Shown: one piece after another, positions 18,834 to 27,690 of the stretch
Numbering within the stretch: the first letter of the stretch is position 1
Layout: each line of letters starts with the position of its first letter
Assembly (NCBI GenBank): GCA_051861545.1
Contig: JBIMKP010000001.1
Span: 186,001-250,000, forward strand
Direction: 5' to 3'
Length of the DNA stretch: 64,000 nt
DNA from: CAISCU01 sp051861545
Lineage (GTDB): Bacteria; Bacteroidota; Bacteroidia; UKL13-3
Translations under genes and position numbers: made by a program
The notes under the pieces: model-generated
Databases searched by the model: none
What the model was told of the DNA's origin: nothing
Seen by the model: the letters and a program-made list of their open reading frames with translations, nothing else

Positions 18834-19739
18834 TTGGATAGGTCAAAAATCATTGATGGAATTAAGCAGGGTAATATTCGTGCCCTTGCTAGAATGATAA
18901 CAGGAATTGAAAATGAAATTCCTGAATTCGATTCCATGATGGAGGAATTACATTTTGACAATACGCCAGTTATAGGATTTACAGGACCACCAGGAGCAGG
19001 AAAAAGTACCTTAATTAGTGCATTCGTAAAATTCTTAAGTAATCAAGGTAAAAAGATTGCTGTATTGGCAGTCGACCCAAGTTCTCCTTTTCATCAAGGT
19101 TCGCTTTTAGGAGACAGGTTGCGCATGAGTGAGCATTATTTACTTCCGAATGTTTTTATTAGAAGCATGGCTAGTAGAGGAAGTTTAGGAGGATTGGCAC
19201 CTAGAGTTTTCGAAGTATGTGATGTATTAAGAGCTGCTCATTTCGATTATATCCTCATTGAAACTGTTGGTGTTGGTCAAAGTGAAGTTGAAATTGCTGC
19301 TTTGGCAGATACATCTGTGCTTGTTTTGGTTCCTGAAGCAGGTGATGAAATTCAAACCATTAAAAGTGGTATCATGGAAATTGCTGATGTATTTGTTTTA
19401 AATAAAGCTGATAGAGATTCAGCCGATATTTTTATGAAAAACCTCCAATCATTGGCACATAGCCATGCAACAGCCACTTGGGAAACTCCTGTTGTAAAAA
19501 CAGTTGCTTCAAAAAATGAAGGCATTGAAGACTTATTTAATGCGATAGAATTACATAGAAATAATCCAATTATTGGTCTGAAAAAAGAACAATTGTTTGC
19601 TCAAAAAGCACTTAATCTAATCAGACATTTAAGAACCCGTGATATTAATTTTGAAGAGCTAAAACACGATATCTCTATAAATTTGAATGTTGAGCAAAAC
19701 TTTAATATGTATCGTTATGTTAAAAAATACATTAAGTAA
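18834..19739 (+). CDS. meaB: MeaB/ArgK-family P-loop GTPase (methylmalonyl-CoA mutase chaperone)
   Basis: A 301-residue G3E-type GTPase. It shows GFTGPPGAGKST (Walker A), AVDPSSPF and GDRLRM, ETVGVGQSE (switch/Walker B region) and NKAD (base recognition), in the MeaB order. In this family the protein guards and loads the adenosylcobalamin-dependent methylmalonyl-CoA mutase. The mutase genes are not in the window, so the partner is inferred from the family. The start is a TTG at 18834. It puts the family motif RALARMITGIE at the expected distance from the N-terminus, and no upstream ATG fits. It follows rpiB by 21 bp. Confidence 0.9.
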   Translation: MDRSKIIDGIKQGNIRALARMITGIENEIPEFDSMMEELHFDNTPVIGFTGPPGAGKSTLISAFVKFLSNQGKKIAVLAVDPSSPFHQGSLLGDRLRMSEHYLLPNVFIRSMASRGSLGGLAPRVFEVCDVLRAAHFDYILIETVGVGQSEVEIAALADTSVLVLVPEAGDEIQTIKSGIMEIADVFVLNKADRDSADIFMKNLQSLAHSHATATWETPVVKTVASKNEGIEDLFNAIELHRNNPIIGLKKEQLFAQKALNLIRHLRTRDINFEELKHDISINLNVEQNFNMYRYVKKYIK

Positions 19740-19744
19740 AAAAC

Positions 19745-20320
19745 ATGCAAATTTGTATCATATCGGGTTCAGCAAGAGCAAATAACAATACACACAGAGT
19801 TTCTTTGGCAATTGAACTTTTATTAAAAGCGAATCACGAAATTTCAGTAATCGATTTTAAAGAATTCGATATTCCTTCATTGGCTCAAGGCGGATTAAAA
19901 ACAAATGCCTTAACTCCATTTCAACAAAACTTAATCGATTCATTATTCAAAGCAGAAGTTGTTATTATGATTTCACCAGAATACAACTGGAGTGCAACGC
20001 CTGAAATTTTAAACATGTTGAACTTGGTTCCAAATAAACCATTTGATCAAATTTTTAATAATAAAGTATTTGCTTTTGTTGGTGTTTCAACCGGAAAAGG
20101 AGGTAAAGTTCCTGCGTTACAAATGATGCAAATTGTAAATAAACTAATTAGTTTTAGCAATAACGATTCCATTGTTTCATCTAGAATATTCGAAGCACAC
20201 TTTGTAAAAGAGGTTTTAAATGAAAACGGAGAAAGCTTGGGCAATCCAATGTTTGATAAAGGCATAAACGATTTTTGCGATTATACCATCAGAATCGCTA
20301 ATCGTTGGTTTGGTAATTAA
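19745..20320 (+). CDS. NADPH-dependent FMN reductase family protein
   Basis: A 191-residue flavodoxin-fold protein of the NADPH-dependent FMN reductase family. The N-terminal ISGSARANNNTHR is the phosphate-binding loop for FMN, and ISPEYNWSATPEILNMLN matches the conserved SPEYN(x)S..LKN-type motif. The substrate (flavin, quinone, azo compound or chromate) cannot be told from sequence. It is the last gene of the tatC run, five bases after meaB. It ends three bases from the convergent gldH end, and no terminator hairpin is visible between them. Confidence 0.88.
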   Translation: MQICIISGSARANNNTHRVSLAIELLLKANHEISVIDFKEFDIPSLAQGGLKTNALTPFQQNLIDSLFKAEVVIMISPEYNWSATPEILNMLNLVPNKPFDQIFNNKVFAFVGVSTGKGGKVPALQMMQIVNKLISFSNNDSIVSSRIFEAHFVKEVLNENGESLGNPMFDKGINDFCDYTIRIANRWFGN

Positions 20321-20323
20321 AAT

Positions 20324-20788
20324 TTACTGAGTTTTTTCTAATCTAATTCCAGCAGCTAATACATGTTGAAGTGTATCAACACGCATATTGTGTTGAATTT
20401 CGAAATGATAAATCCCTAGTTCATGGAACTTAAACGCATCTTTAACAGGCACTTGGTAATCGTATAAATCACCAAGCCCTTTTCCAAGCCATTGTCCAGT
20501 TTCATCAGCCAATTGAATTTGTTTTTCTTCTTCGGCTACTAATTTTGTTGGACTTTCGCTATGCATATTCACAAAAATATTGGCATAAGGATAATCAGAA
20601 GCTACTCGAAGATTTACAAAAAGATTATACAATGAATTGGTATCAGTAACATTCACATCAAAAACCAATTTATTCTTGTAATACCAGCCATCCTTTGGCA
20701 AATCTTTGTTCTCATCAAACAATCTTTTTGAATCACATGAAACAAAGAAAATGTTACAAAAAGCAATTATTAATACCCAATTTTTCAT
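20324..20788 (-). CDS. gldH: Gliding motility lipoprotein GldH
   Basis: A 154-residue lipoprotein with a short hydrophobic signal and a lipobox ending FFVSC at Cys18, followed by a beta-rich domain. Its position directly after a PSP1/RicT-like gene and holB is the conserved setting of gldH in Bacteroidota, and the motifs DGWYYKNK and FHELGIYHFEIQHNMR fit the family. GldH is required for gliding motility and type IX secretion-linked functions in flavobacteria; non-gliding relatives also carry it. The start is the ATG at 20788, one base after the upstream stop. A longer in-frame reading back to 20953 would run antiparallel to nothing but overlaps the low-complexity tail of the upstream gene and is not real. 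Confidence 0.88.
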   Translation of the reverse strand: MKNWVLIIAFCNIFFVSCDSKRLFDENKDLPKDGWYYKNKLVFDVNVTDTNSLYNLFVNLRVASDYPYANIFVNMHSESPTKLVAEEEKQIQLADETGQWLGKGLGDLYDYQVPVKDAFKFHELGIYHFEIQHNMRVDTLQHVLAAGIRLEKTQ

Positions 20789-20789
20789 A

Positions 20790-22301
20790 CTATTCCTTAG
20801 GAGTTTGAGGATTTGAATTCTGGTTGGAATTTGGATTTGGCCTATTGTTATTGTTTCTGTTCTTCTTGAATGGTGGTCTTCTATTTGGGTTTTGATTTGG
20901 ATTCGGATTTGGGTTCGGATTAGGATTCTGAGCAGAATTAGGTGTCTGAACATTCTGATTCACTTGGTTAGAATCGGGATTATTTACCTGTTGATTTTGC
21001 TGAGGTCTTGGATTCCTGTTTGGATTATTATTAGGTCTTGGTCCTTGATTAGGATTAGGTTTTTGTCCTTCTCTATTCTGCGTGTTTTGAGGCGCATTTG
21101 GTTTAGGACCATTGTTATTGGGGTTCGGATTATTAGGACGATTATTTGCTTGTTTATTCTGATTAGGATTTGGTTTAGGGCGATTTTTATTTCCACCTTT
21201 TCTATTTCCTTTATCATCTAAACGAGTTAATGAATCTCTTCCCATATCATTTTGGAAATCGAGCTCAATCTTTTCTGGTTTATTCGAAACTGGTTTATGT
21301 AAAACCAAAGGAGGACGAACACCGGTTTTATTTAGCTCGGCATACTCATTTACTTTAGCAACAGGAAGACTAATCCATTCTCCACCCATTTCAGCGCGAG
21401 GAGCAAACCACATCAAACGCTTTAAAATATCGGTTTTTACAACTTTATATGATTTCTCTTCAGCAAATTCAAGAACCAAATTGCTATTTTCTGGAAACTC
21501 TTTGAGTGCCTCCAAATAAGAATCTAATTCAAAATTTAAGCAGCATTTTAGTTTACCACATTGGCCACTTAATTTAAGCTGATTCAAAGATAAATTCTGG
21601 TATCGAGCAGAATTGGTATGCACCATTTTAAAATCAGTTAACCAAGTACTACAGCACAATTCTCTTCCACAAGAACCAATTCCCCCTAAACGACCAGCTT
21701 CTTGGCGATAACCAATTTGTCGCATTTCAATTCTTACTTTGAAAGAATCGGCTAAACGTTTGATTAATTCACGAAAGTCAACACGGTCTTCCGCAGTATA
21801 ATAAAAAATTGCTTTTCTTCTATCACCTTGGTACTCAACATCACTTAATTTCATACTCAAACCCAATTCCATTGCAATACTTCTTGCTTTGTACATGGTA
21901 GGAACTTCTAATTCCTGATTTTCTTTGAGTTTAGCAACATCAGCCTCATTGGCCTTTCTGATTATCTTTTTAAAATCTCCTTGGTCTTCACTGCGGTTGT
22001 ATTTCTTCATTTGAAGTTTTACCAACTCACCCTTTAAACTCACTTTTCCAATATCGTATCCGCCGCTTTCCGACTCAACAACAACATGTTCGTTAATGTA
22101 AAATTCGACATTATTTGAGTTTTTGAAAAACTCTTTTCTGGTACCTTTAAAACGTACTTCAACAATATCGTAAGGTTTAATATGAGGAGGAAGGTCCATC
22201 TCACTTAACCAATCGAAGGTATTTAATTTATTACAAGCACCTGAGCTACAGCCACCGCTGCATCCACCACCAGTACCACATGAACCTGATCCACACGCCA
22301 T
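20790..22301 (-). CDS. PSP1 domain protein (RicT/YaaT-like) with Asn/Pro-rich tail
   Basis: A 503-residue protein with three parts. Residues 1–25 are Gly/Ser/Cys-rich with five cysteines. Residues about 40–300 are the PSP1 core, with the paired-cysteine motifs GSCGRELCCSTW and CGKLKCCLNFE. The tail from about residue 350 is a low-complexity Asn/Pro/Gln segment with repeated Pro-Asn steps. In Bacillus the homologue YaaT/RicT acts with YlbF and YmcA in an iron-sulfur complex affecting RNase Y and development; the role in Bacteroidota is not established. It lies between holB (51 bp upstream) and gldH (1 bp downstream). The tail is encoded by short repeats that could slip. Confidence 0.9.
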   Translation of the reverse strand: MACGSGSCGTGGGCSGGCSSGACNKLNTFDWLSEMDLPPHIKPYDIVEVRFKGTRKEFFKNSNNVEFYINEHVVVESESGGYDIGKVSLKGELVKLQMKKYNRSEDQGDFKKIIRKANEADVAKLKENQELEVPTMYKARSIAMELGLSMKLSDVEYQGDRRKAIFYYTAEDRVDFRELIKRLADSFKVRIEMRQIGYRQEAGRLGGIGSCGRELCCSTWLTDFKMVHTNSARYQNLSLNQLKLSGQCGKLKCCLNFELDSYLEALKEFPENSNLVLEFAEEKSYKVVKTDILKRLMWFAPRAEMGGEWISLPVAKVNEYAELNKTGVRPPLVLHKPVSNKPEKIELDFQNDMGRDSLTRLDDKGNRKGGNKNRPKPNPNQNKQANNRPNNPNPNNNGPKPNAPQNTQNREGQKPNPNQGPRPNNNPNRNPRPQQNQQVNNPDSNQVNQNVQTPNSAQNPNPNPNPNPNQNPNRRPPFKKNRNNNNRPNPNSNQNSNPQTPKE

Positions 22302-22352
22302 CTTATATATTTCAAATTAGAAAAGCCAATAATTAAAAATGTGAAAACTACA

Positions 22353-23474
22353 TTAAACTGACTTAACAGGAGTTTTCAACTGCCTGCCAATATACAAAGA
22401 AAGATTTAAAAACATGATTTTTAGGTTGGCGTTCCTTTCAGCATGAAAAACTGCATCATCAAGACTATGAGTTATTTGCTCTAAATTAGCATCATGTAAG
22501 AAGGGTGAAAATTTTACCAGAAAACCCATTTCTGTTTGATTAACCCTTAACATTTCCTTTTTTGCAAAACGATAAATAAAAGCCGAACGAATCATTTGCG
22601 AGGTATAATGAAGAAAATTCTTAACATATTCTCTTCCACTTGTACTTATTTCATCTACAACAGGTTGGATATCATTGATTTTTTGCCCATAACAAGCTCT
22701 CATCCAACGACTAAATAAATCAAAATAACCATCTTGCTCTATGTGCAATAATGCCATTGCCATATTGTAATTTCCATCAGCCAAACGTGCTATATCACTG
22801 GCTTTCTGTTGGTCACATTCATGACGTTCCATCAGAGCCCTTGTCATATCTATATCGTTAATTCTTGGCACTTTTACCATTTGAGCACGTGAAAGAATCG
22901 TTGCTAAGATTTTTTCAGTATTGTTTCCAACCAAAATAATTAAAGTTCCTAAAGGTGGTTCTTCTAATAATTTAAGCAAGATATTTCCTGAATTTAGCAA
23001 ATATTCAGGCTGCCAAATTATTTGTGTTTTGTATTTAGCTTCATAACTTTTCAAACCCAAGCCAGAAATAATATCACGACATTCCTCTGATGTAATATTT
23101 CCTTGTTTATTCGATTCAGAGTTAAGCTTTTGCAACCAATCAAAATCACTTAAATATGGATTCTCCAAAAGAGCTGAGCGCCAATTCTCAATCACTTCTC
23201 TTGATAGTTTATTGGGTGAAGTGATTGGAAAAGTAAAATGCAAATCAGGATGCGTGTATTTCTCAAATTTCAGACAGGAAGTACAAGTTCCGCAACTATC
23301 ATTTTCTCCAGGGTTTAAACAATTTACGTATTGAGAAAAAGCAATAGCCATTGCCAGATTTCCCGAACCCTCTGAACCTAGGAACAGTTGTGTATGACTG
23401 ATTCTACCAGTATTTGATAAGCTAATTAATTTCTCCTTTAGCTCTTGATGTCCAATTATATCTTTAAAAAGCAC
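22353..23474 (-). CDS. holB: DNA polymerase III subunit delta' (clamp loader)
   Basis: A 373-residue AAA+ protein of the clamp-loader family. It opens FKDIIGHQELKEKL. The P-loop-like GSEGSGNLAMA lacks the usual GKT, as expected for the non-hydrolysing delta' subunit. A zinc module follows with Cys52, Cys61, Cys64 and Cys67. Later motifs LLKLLEEPP and LSRAQ match the sensor-type regions of the family. The start is a GTG at 23474 giving VLFKDIIGHQ. It is the first gene of the minus-strand set holB–PSP1–gldH. Confidence 0.92.
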   Translation of the reverse strand: MLFKDIIGHQELKEKLISLSNTGRISHTQLFLGSEGSGNLAMAIAFSQYVNCLNPGENDSCGTCTSCLKFEKYTHPDLHFTFPITSPNKLSREVIENWRSALLENPYLSDFDWLQKLNSESNKQGNITSEECRDIISGLGLKSYEAKYKTQIIWQPEYLLNSGNILLKLLEEPPLGTLIILVGNNTEKILATILSRAQMVKVPRINDIDMTRALMERHECDQQKASDIARLADGNYNMAMALLHIEQDGYFDLFSRWMRACYGQKINDIQPVVDEISTSGREYVKNFLHYTSQMIRSAFIYRFAKKEMLRVNQTEMGFLVKFSPFLHDANLEQITHSLDDAVFHAERNANLKIMFLNLSLYIGRQLKTPVKSV

Positions 23475-23606
23475 TTGTGTTTTTTTGGTGCTAAAATACT
23501 ATTGAAATTCCAAATATTCTGATTTATGTTTTATACCAATTAATAATTTTAAGATACAGAGGTTTGAATTATCAAATTATTAAATTTAATTTTGTCCCAA
23601 GTTAGT

Positions 23607-23786
23607 ATGAAGAAAAACATATATAGAATAACCCTAGGAAAAACATGTCCCAATTGTGGCTCATGGGATCTTGAACGTGTTTCAAGACCGTTTGCCCCAA
23701 GATACATTCTGTTTTTTCTTAGTCTAAAAAGTTATTGGTGCAGAAAATGTTTCATTGTGATTAATTGTATCAAAAAAACAGATTAA
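23607..23786 (+). CDS. Small protein with two CxxC motifs (zinc-ribbon-like)
   Basis: A 59-residue basic protein with CPNC near the N-terminus and CRKC near the C-terminus, a spacing compatible with a zinc ribbon; a hydrophobic stretch (ILFFLSL) lies between. I choose the ATG at 23607; a TTG five codons earlier is in frame. The gene runs convergent to comM and their 3' ends overlap by four bases. I do not recognise a family, and its reality rests on the paired cysteines and its neat fit between neighbours. Confidence 0.55.
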   Translation: MKKNIYRITLGKTCPNCGSWDLERVSRPFAPRYILFFLSLKSYWCRKCFIVINCIKKTD

Positions 23787-25336
23787 ACTCCCCCACCCCA
23801 ATTATCTCTATCTAAACTTCTATACTGAATTGCCTCTGCAAGGTGTTCAGGTTTGATTTCATCACTTGCTGCTAAATCTGCAATTGTCCTCGCCACTTTT
23901 AGAATTCTGTCGTAAGCCCTTGCCGATAATTGTAACCTGTTCATAGCAGTTTTAAGCAAAGTTTGTCCAATTGAATTTAAAGCACAATATTCTCTTGCTT
24001 GAGTACTGCTAATTTGCGCATTACAATAAATTCCTTCTGATTCCGAATAGCGTTCCTCCTGAATTTTTCTTGCATTGATTACCCTTTCTCTTACCAAAGC
24101 GCTTCTTTCTGCCTTTCTTGATTCACTTAATTGTTCGAAATTTACAGGAGTTACTTCAATATGAATATCAATTCTATCTAATAAAGGACCGGAAACTTTA
24201 CTTAAATACCGTTGCACAACTCCCGGACCACAAGTACATTTTTTTTCTGGGTGATTGAAATAACCACAAGGACAAGGATTCATACTTGCAACCAACATAA
24301 AACTAGATGGATACTCTATAGAAAAACGTGCTCTTGAAATTGTAACTTTTCTTTCCTCTAAAGGTTGGCGCATTACTTCTAAAACTGTTCTTTTGAATTC
24401 TGGTAATTCATCTAAAAACAAAACACCATTGTGTGATAAAGAAATTTCGCCCGGTTGGGGATTATTTCCTCCACCTACTAAAGCTACATCACTTATAGTA
24501 TGATGTGGCGAGCGAAAAGGCCTTGAATAAACCAATGAAGCTTGTTTGGGTAATTTGCCAGCCACCGAATGTATTTTGGTAGTTTCTAATGCTTCTTGTA
24601 AAGTTAAAGGAGGCAAAATTCCAGGTAATCGTTTTGCCAACATCGTTTTACCTGCGCCAGGAGGACCGATTAAAATTACGTTATGACCTCCGGCAGCAGC
24701 AATCTCCAAAGCTCTTTTAATATTTTCCTGACCACGCACATCTGCAAAATCATCTGTTAAATAAACCTGATTTTGTTCAAATTCTTTTCTGGTATCAATA
24801 ATTACTTGCTCTAAAGCTTCTTCCATTCCATTAAAAAACTGAACTACTTCTTTAAGTGATGGAGCCGCATAAACCTTTAAATTATTAACGATTGCTGCTT
24901 CTCTGGCATTTTCAGCAGGAAGAATTAATCCCTCATAACCTTCTTTTCTAGCCTGAATTGCCATGGGCAAAGCTCCTTTTATAGGCTTTAAAGTTCCATC
25001 TAAAGCCAATTCACCCATCATAATATATTTTTCTATCTTATCGGTATTAAGCTGTCCGGTTGCAGCTAAAAATCCTGCTGCTAATGGTAAGTCATAAGCA
25101 CTTCCCTCTTTTCTTATATCAGCTGGTGCCATATTAATTACAACTTTTTGTCGGGGCATTAAATACCCATTAATACGAATTGCACTTTCAATTCTTTGCT
25201 GACTCTCTTTAACTGCACTATCGGGCAAGCCAACCAAAAAATAACCAACTCCTGCACCCGGAGAAGCATTTACCTCAATTGTTATTGTTACAGCACTCAC
25301 TCCATATACTGCACTTCCAAAAGTTCTAATCAACAT
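23783..25336 (-). CDS. comM: YifB/ComM-family Mg-chelatase-like AAA+ ATPase
   Basis: A 517-residue protein of the ComM/YifB family, whose studied members are hexameric helicases that promote branch migration during natural transformation. The N-terminal Lon-protease-like domain begins LIRTFGSAVYGV. The AAA+ core has LIGPPGAGKTMLAKRLPGI (Walker A) and GVLFLDELPEF (Walker B), then a cysteine cluster (CPCGYFNHPEKKCTCG) and the Mg-chelatase C-terminal domain. I start at the ATG at 25336; an in-frame start 13 codons upstream (25375) adds an unrelated leader. The length is typical. Competence genes are not visible nearby. Confidence 0.93.
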   Translation of the reverse strand: MLIRTFGSAVYGVSAVTITIEVNASPGAGVGYFLVGLPDSAVKESQQRIESAIRINGYLMPRQKVVINMAPADIRKEGSAYDLPLAAGFLAATGQLNTDKIEKYIMMGELALDGTLKPIKGALPMAIQARKEGYEGLILPAENAREAAIVNNLKVYAAPSLKEVVQFFNGMEEALEQVIIDTRKEFEQNQVYLTDDFADVRGQENIKRALEIAAAGGHNVILIGPPGAGKTMLAKRLPGILPPLTLQEALETTKIHSVAGKLPKQASLVYSRPFRSPHHTISDVALVGGGNNPQPGEISLSHNGVLFLDELPEFKRTVLEVMRQPLEERKVTISRARFSIEYPSSFMLVASMNPCPCGYFNHPEKKCTCGPGVVQRYLSKVSGPLLDRIDIHIEVTPVNFEQLSESRKAERSALVRERVINARKIQEERYSESEGIYCNAQISSTQAREYCALNSIGQTLLKTAMNRLQLSARAYDRILKVARTIADLAASDEIKPEHLAEAIQYRSLDRDNWGGGV

Positions 25337-25423
25337 AAATTCATTCTTTTTTTCGCTATAAAAGTAAAGCACCAAACTATTATGGCAATATTTTAGATAT
25401 TTGCTACTTAGTATTTTTTTTAA

Positions 25424-27250
25424 ATGAAAGGTTATATCAAGCTTCTTATATATGTAAAACCATACAAAGTTTTGGCCGCTTTAAATGTGTTTTTCAACAT
25501 ACTTTCTATTGTTTTTAGTCTGTTTTCTATAGCGGTAATTATGCCCTTTTTGAAGTTATTATTCGCTCAGGAACAACTAGTTAAGGAAAAACCAACATTA
25601 AGTATGGACTTCAAAAACATCAATGATGTTTTTAATTATTATTTATCGGAATTAATACGAATGGAAGGCCCAGAATCTGCCTTAATTTTTATTTGTATAA
25701 TTCTTGTGCTAACAATTGTGCTAAAGAACCTTTTTAGGTACTTAGCACTCTATTTTATGGTTTCCCTTAGAAATAATGTGGTGAGTGATTTGAGGGAATC
25801 TTTATACAGACATATCCTTATTTTACCACTTTCTTATTTCAGTGAAGAGAAAAAAGGAGATTTAATTAGCCGCATGACCAGCGATATTCTTCAAATTGAA
25901 GTTGCTATCATGAGTTCATTGGAAGCCTTATTTAAAGAACCATTAACTATTATCATCTATTTAGGATTTCTGATTTGGTTAAGTCCGATTTTAACTTTAA
26001 TTGTATTTATAACGCTGCCAATCATGGGCTTTTTGATTGGAAAAGTTGGTCGTTTACTCAAAACCTATTCACAAAGAGGACAATCTAAATTTGGAGATTT
26101 GGTTTCATTATATGAAGAAACTCTAATGGGTATCAGAATCATCAAAGCATTTAATTCTCAGGAGTTTTTTATGAGAAGATTCAAAAACGAAAACGCTTTA
26201 TATACAAGAATTAATGTAGTTTCAAACAGAACAGGAGATTCAGCTTCACCTATTTCAGAAACATTAAGTGTAATGGTTTTGGCCTTTATTTTATGGTTTG
26301 GAGGAAAATTGGTTTTATCAGGAACATCAGGCGTAAATGCTGAAATTTTCATCGCATTTATAGCTGTATTCTCACAGTTACTTCCACCATTTAAAGCTTT
26401 CTCAACTGCTTATTCAAACATGCAAAAAGGAATGGCTTCACTTACAAGAGTAAATGAAGTTTTACAAAGTGAGGAAGTGATTACTCAGAAACACGATGCA
26501 AAATCGGTAAGTCATTTGAAATCATATATCGAATTTAAAAATGTTAGTTTCAAATATGCCGATGAGTATGTACTTCAAAACATCAACCTAAAAATAGAAA
26601 AAGGAAAAACTGTTGCTTTAGTAGGCCCATCAGGTAGTGGAAAATCGACATTAACCGATTTAATTCCGAGATTTTACGACCCAATTGAAGGTGAAGTAAT
26701 TATTGATGGTGTAAATATTAAAGATTTAAAGATACTTGAATTAAGATCACTGATGGGAATTGTTGCCCAAGAATCAATATTGTTTAATGATAGTATTTAT
26801 AACAATATTGCTTTTGGCAAAACCAATATTTCAATCGATCAGGTTGAACAAGCTGCAAAAGTTGCCAATGCACATGAGTTTATTGTTCAAACAGAAAAAT
26901 CATACCAAACCAATATTGGTGATAGAGGAAATAAATTAAGCGGAGGTCAGCGCCAACGTTTGAGTATTGCACGCGCTGTTAATACCAATCCCGATATTTT
27001 AATTTTAGATGAAGCTACATCAGCTTTAGATACTGCCAGTGAAAGATTGGTTCAAGAAGCACTTAACAATGTGATGCAAAATAGAACAACTATTGTAATT
27101 GCACATAGATTAAGCACCATTCATAAAGCCGATTTAATTGTTGTTTTAGAAAAAGGTAAAATCGTACAAACTGGTAGTCATAATGAACTGATTTCACAAG
27201 AAGGTTTGTACAAACAATTGCATAATATGCAGCAAATTTTAGAAGGATAA
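25424..27250 (+). CDS. MsbA-like ABC exporter, permease and ATPase fused
   Basis: A 608-residue half-transporter. Membrane segments fill about residues 1–330 and the nucleotide-binding domain about 365–605. The ATPase shows GPSGSGKST (Walker A, about 403), LSGGQRQR (signature, about 505), ILILDEATSALD (Walker B) and the H-loop IAHRLSTI. It would work as a homodimer in the inner membrane. The family includes lipid A flippases and peptide or polysaccharide exporters. The next gene, a family 9 glycosyltransferase fragment, begins one base inside its stop codon, which suggests envelope glycan or lipid export, but the substrate is not decided by sequence. Confidence 0.92.
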   Translation: MKGYIKLLIYVKPYKVLAALNVFFNILSIVFSLFSIAVIMPFLKLLFAQEQLVKEKPTLSMDFKNINDVFNYYLSELIRMEGPESALIFICIILVLTIVLKNLFRYLALYFMVSLRNNVVSDLRESLYRHILILPLSYFSEEKKGDLISRMTSDILQIEVAIMSSLEALFKEPLTIIIYLGFLIWLSPILTLIVFITLPIMGFLIGKVGRLLKTYSQRGQSKFGDLVSLYEETLMGIRIIKAFNSQEFFMRRFKNENALYTRINVVSNRTGDSASPISETLSVMVLAFILWFGGKLVLSGTSGVNAEIFIAFIAVFSQLLPPFKAFSTAYSNMQKGMASLTRVNEVLQSEEVITQKHDAKSVSHLKSYIEFKNVSFKYADEYVLQNINLKIEKGKTVALVGPSGSGKSTLTDLIPRFYDPIEGEVIIDGVNIKDLKILELRSLMGIVAQESILFNDSIYNNIAFGKTNISIDQVEQAAKVANAHEFIVQTEKSYQTNIGDRGNKLSGGQRQRLSIARAVNTNPDILILDEATSALDTASERLVQEALNNVMQNRTTIVIAHRLSTIHKADLIVVLEKGKIVQTGSHNELISQEGLYKQLHNMQQILEG

Positions 27251-27588
27251 TGAAGTATCAACTTATTCATTTTTTCTCACGCCTTTCTAATCGTTTAAGA
27301 CAAGGAAAAGACCAAAAAAAGGAATGGAATAAGTATATTGAATTAAGTAAAAACCTTCCCAAATTAACTGAATCAAAAACAAATCATTCTCTTATAATTA
27401 GGCTAGATGATATTGGTGATTTCTTATTGTTTGCTCCCGTTTTTTTAGAGTGGATTAAAAATCAAAATGAAAAGGTATTTCTTTTAGGAAACAAAGCTTG
27501 GAAATCTTACTTTGAAGTTTTGTTTGTTGATAGCAAAATAGAATGTGTTTGGCTTGATAAAAACAAGTGGTTCTCATCATTAGAATAA
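27250..27588 (+). pseudogene. Family 9 glycosyltransferase, N-terminal fragment before an in-frame stop
   Basis: This 112-residue fragment contains the GT9 N-terminal motif LIIRLDDIGDFLLFAPVF, the start of the first Rossmann-like half of heptosyltransferase-type enzymes. A TAA at 27586–27588 ends it. The same frame stays open immediately after the stop, reading RVSIVKQIENI, and continues without a break into the downstream fragment that ends at 28380. A single substitution to a Tyr, Gln, Lys, Glu, Leu or Ser codon would give one 376-residue enzyme of normal size. The ATG overlaps the stop of the ABC exporter (TAATG), so it was translated as part of that operon. The cause may be a true nonsense mutation or a sequencing error. 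Confidence 0.85.
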
Positions 27589-27690
27589 AGGGTTTCAATT
27601 GTTAAGCAAATTGAAAATATTTCACCAAAAGAGATAATATATGCTTCATATACAAGAGTTTTACTGCTTGAATCAGTTTTAAAAAATTGT

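Noticed and set aside
20788..20953. Extension of gldH upstream to 20953
   Set aside because: The added 55 residues overlap the low-complexity tail of the RicT-like gene in another frame; the lipoprotein signal starts at 20788.
20892..21221. Plus-strand frame of 109 codons opposite the Asn/Pro-rich tail
   Set aside because: It is an Ile/Arg-rich mirror of the repeated minus-strand codons, not a gene.
27586..27588. Programmed readthrough or recoding at the TAA in the glycosyltransferase
   Set aside because: No hairpin, selenocysteine-type or pyrrolysine-type context is visible, and TAA is the least leaky stop. A nonsense mutation or read error is simpler.
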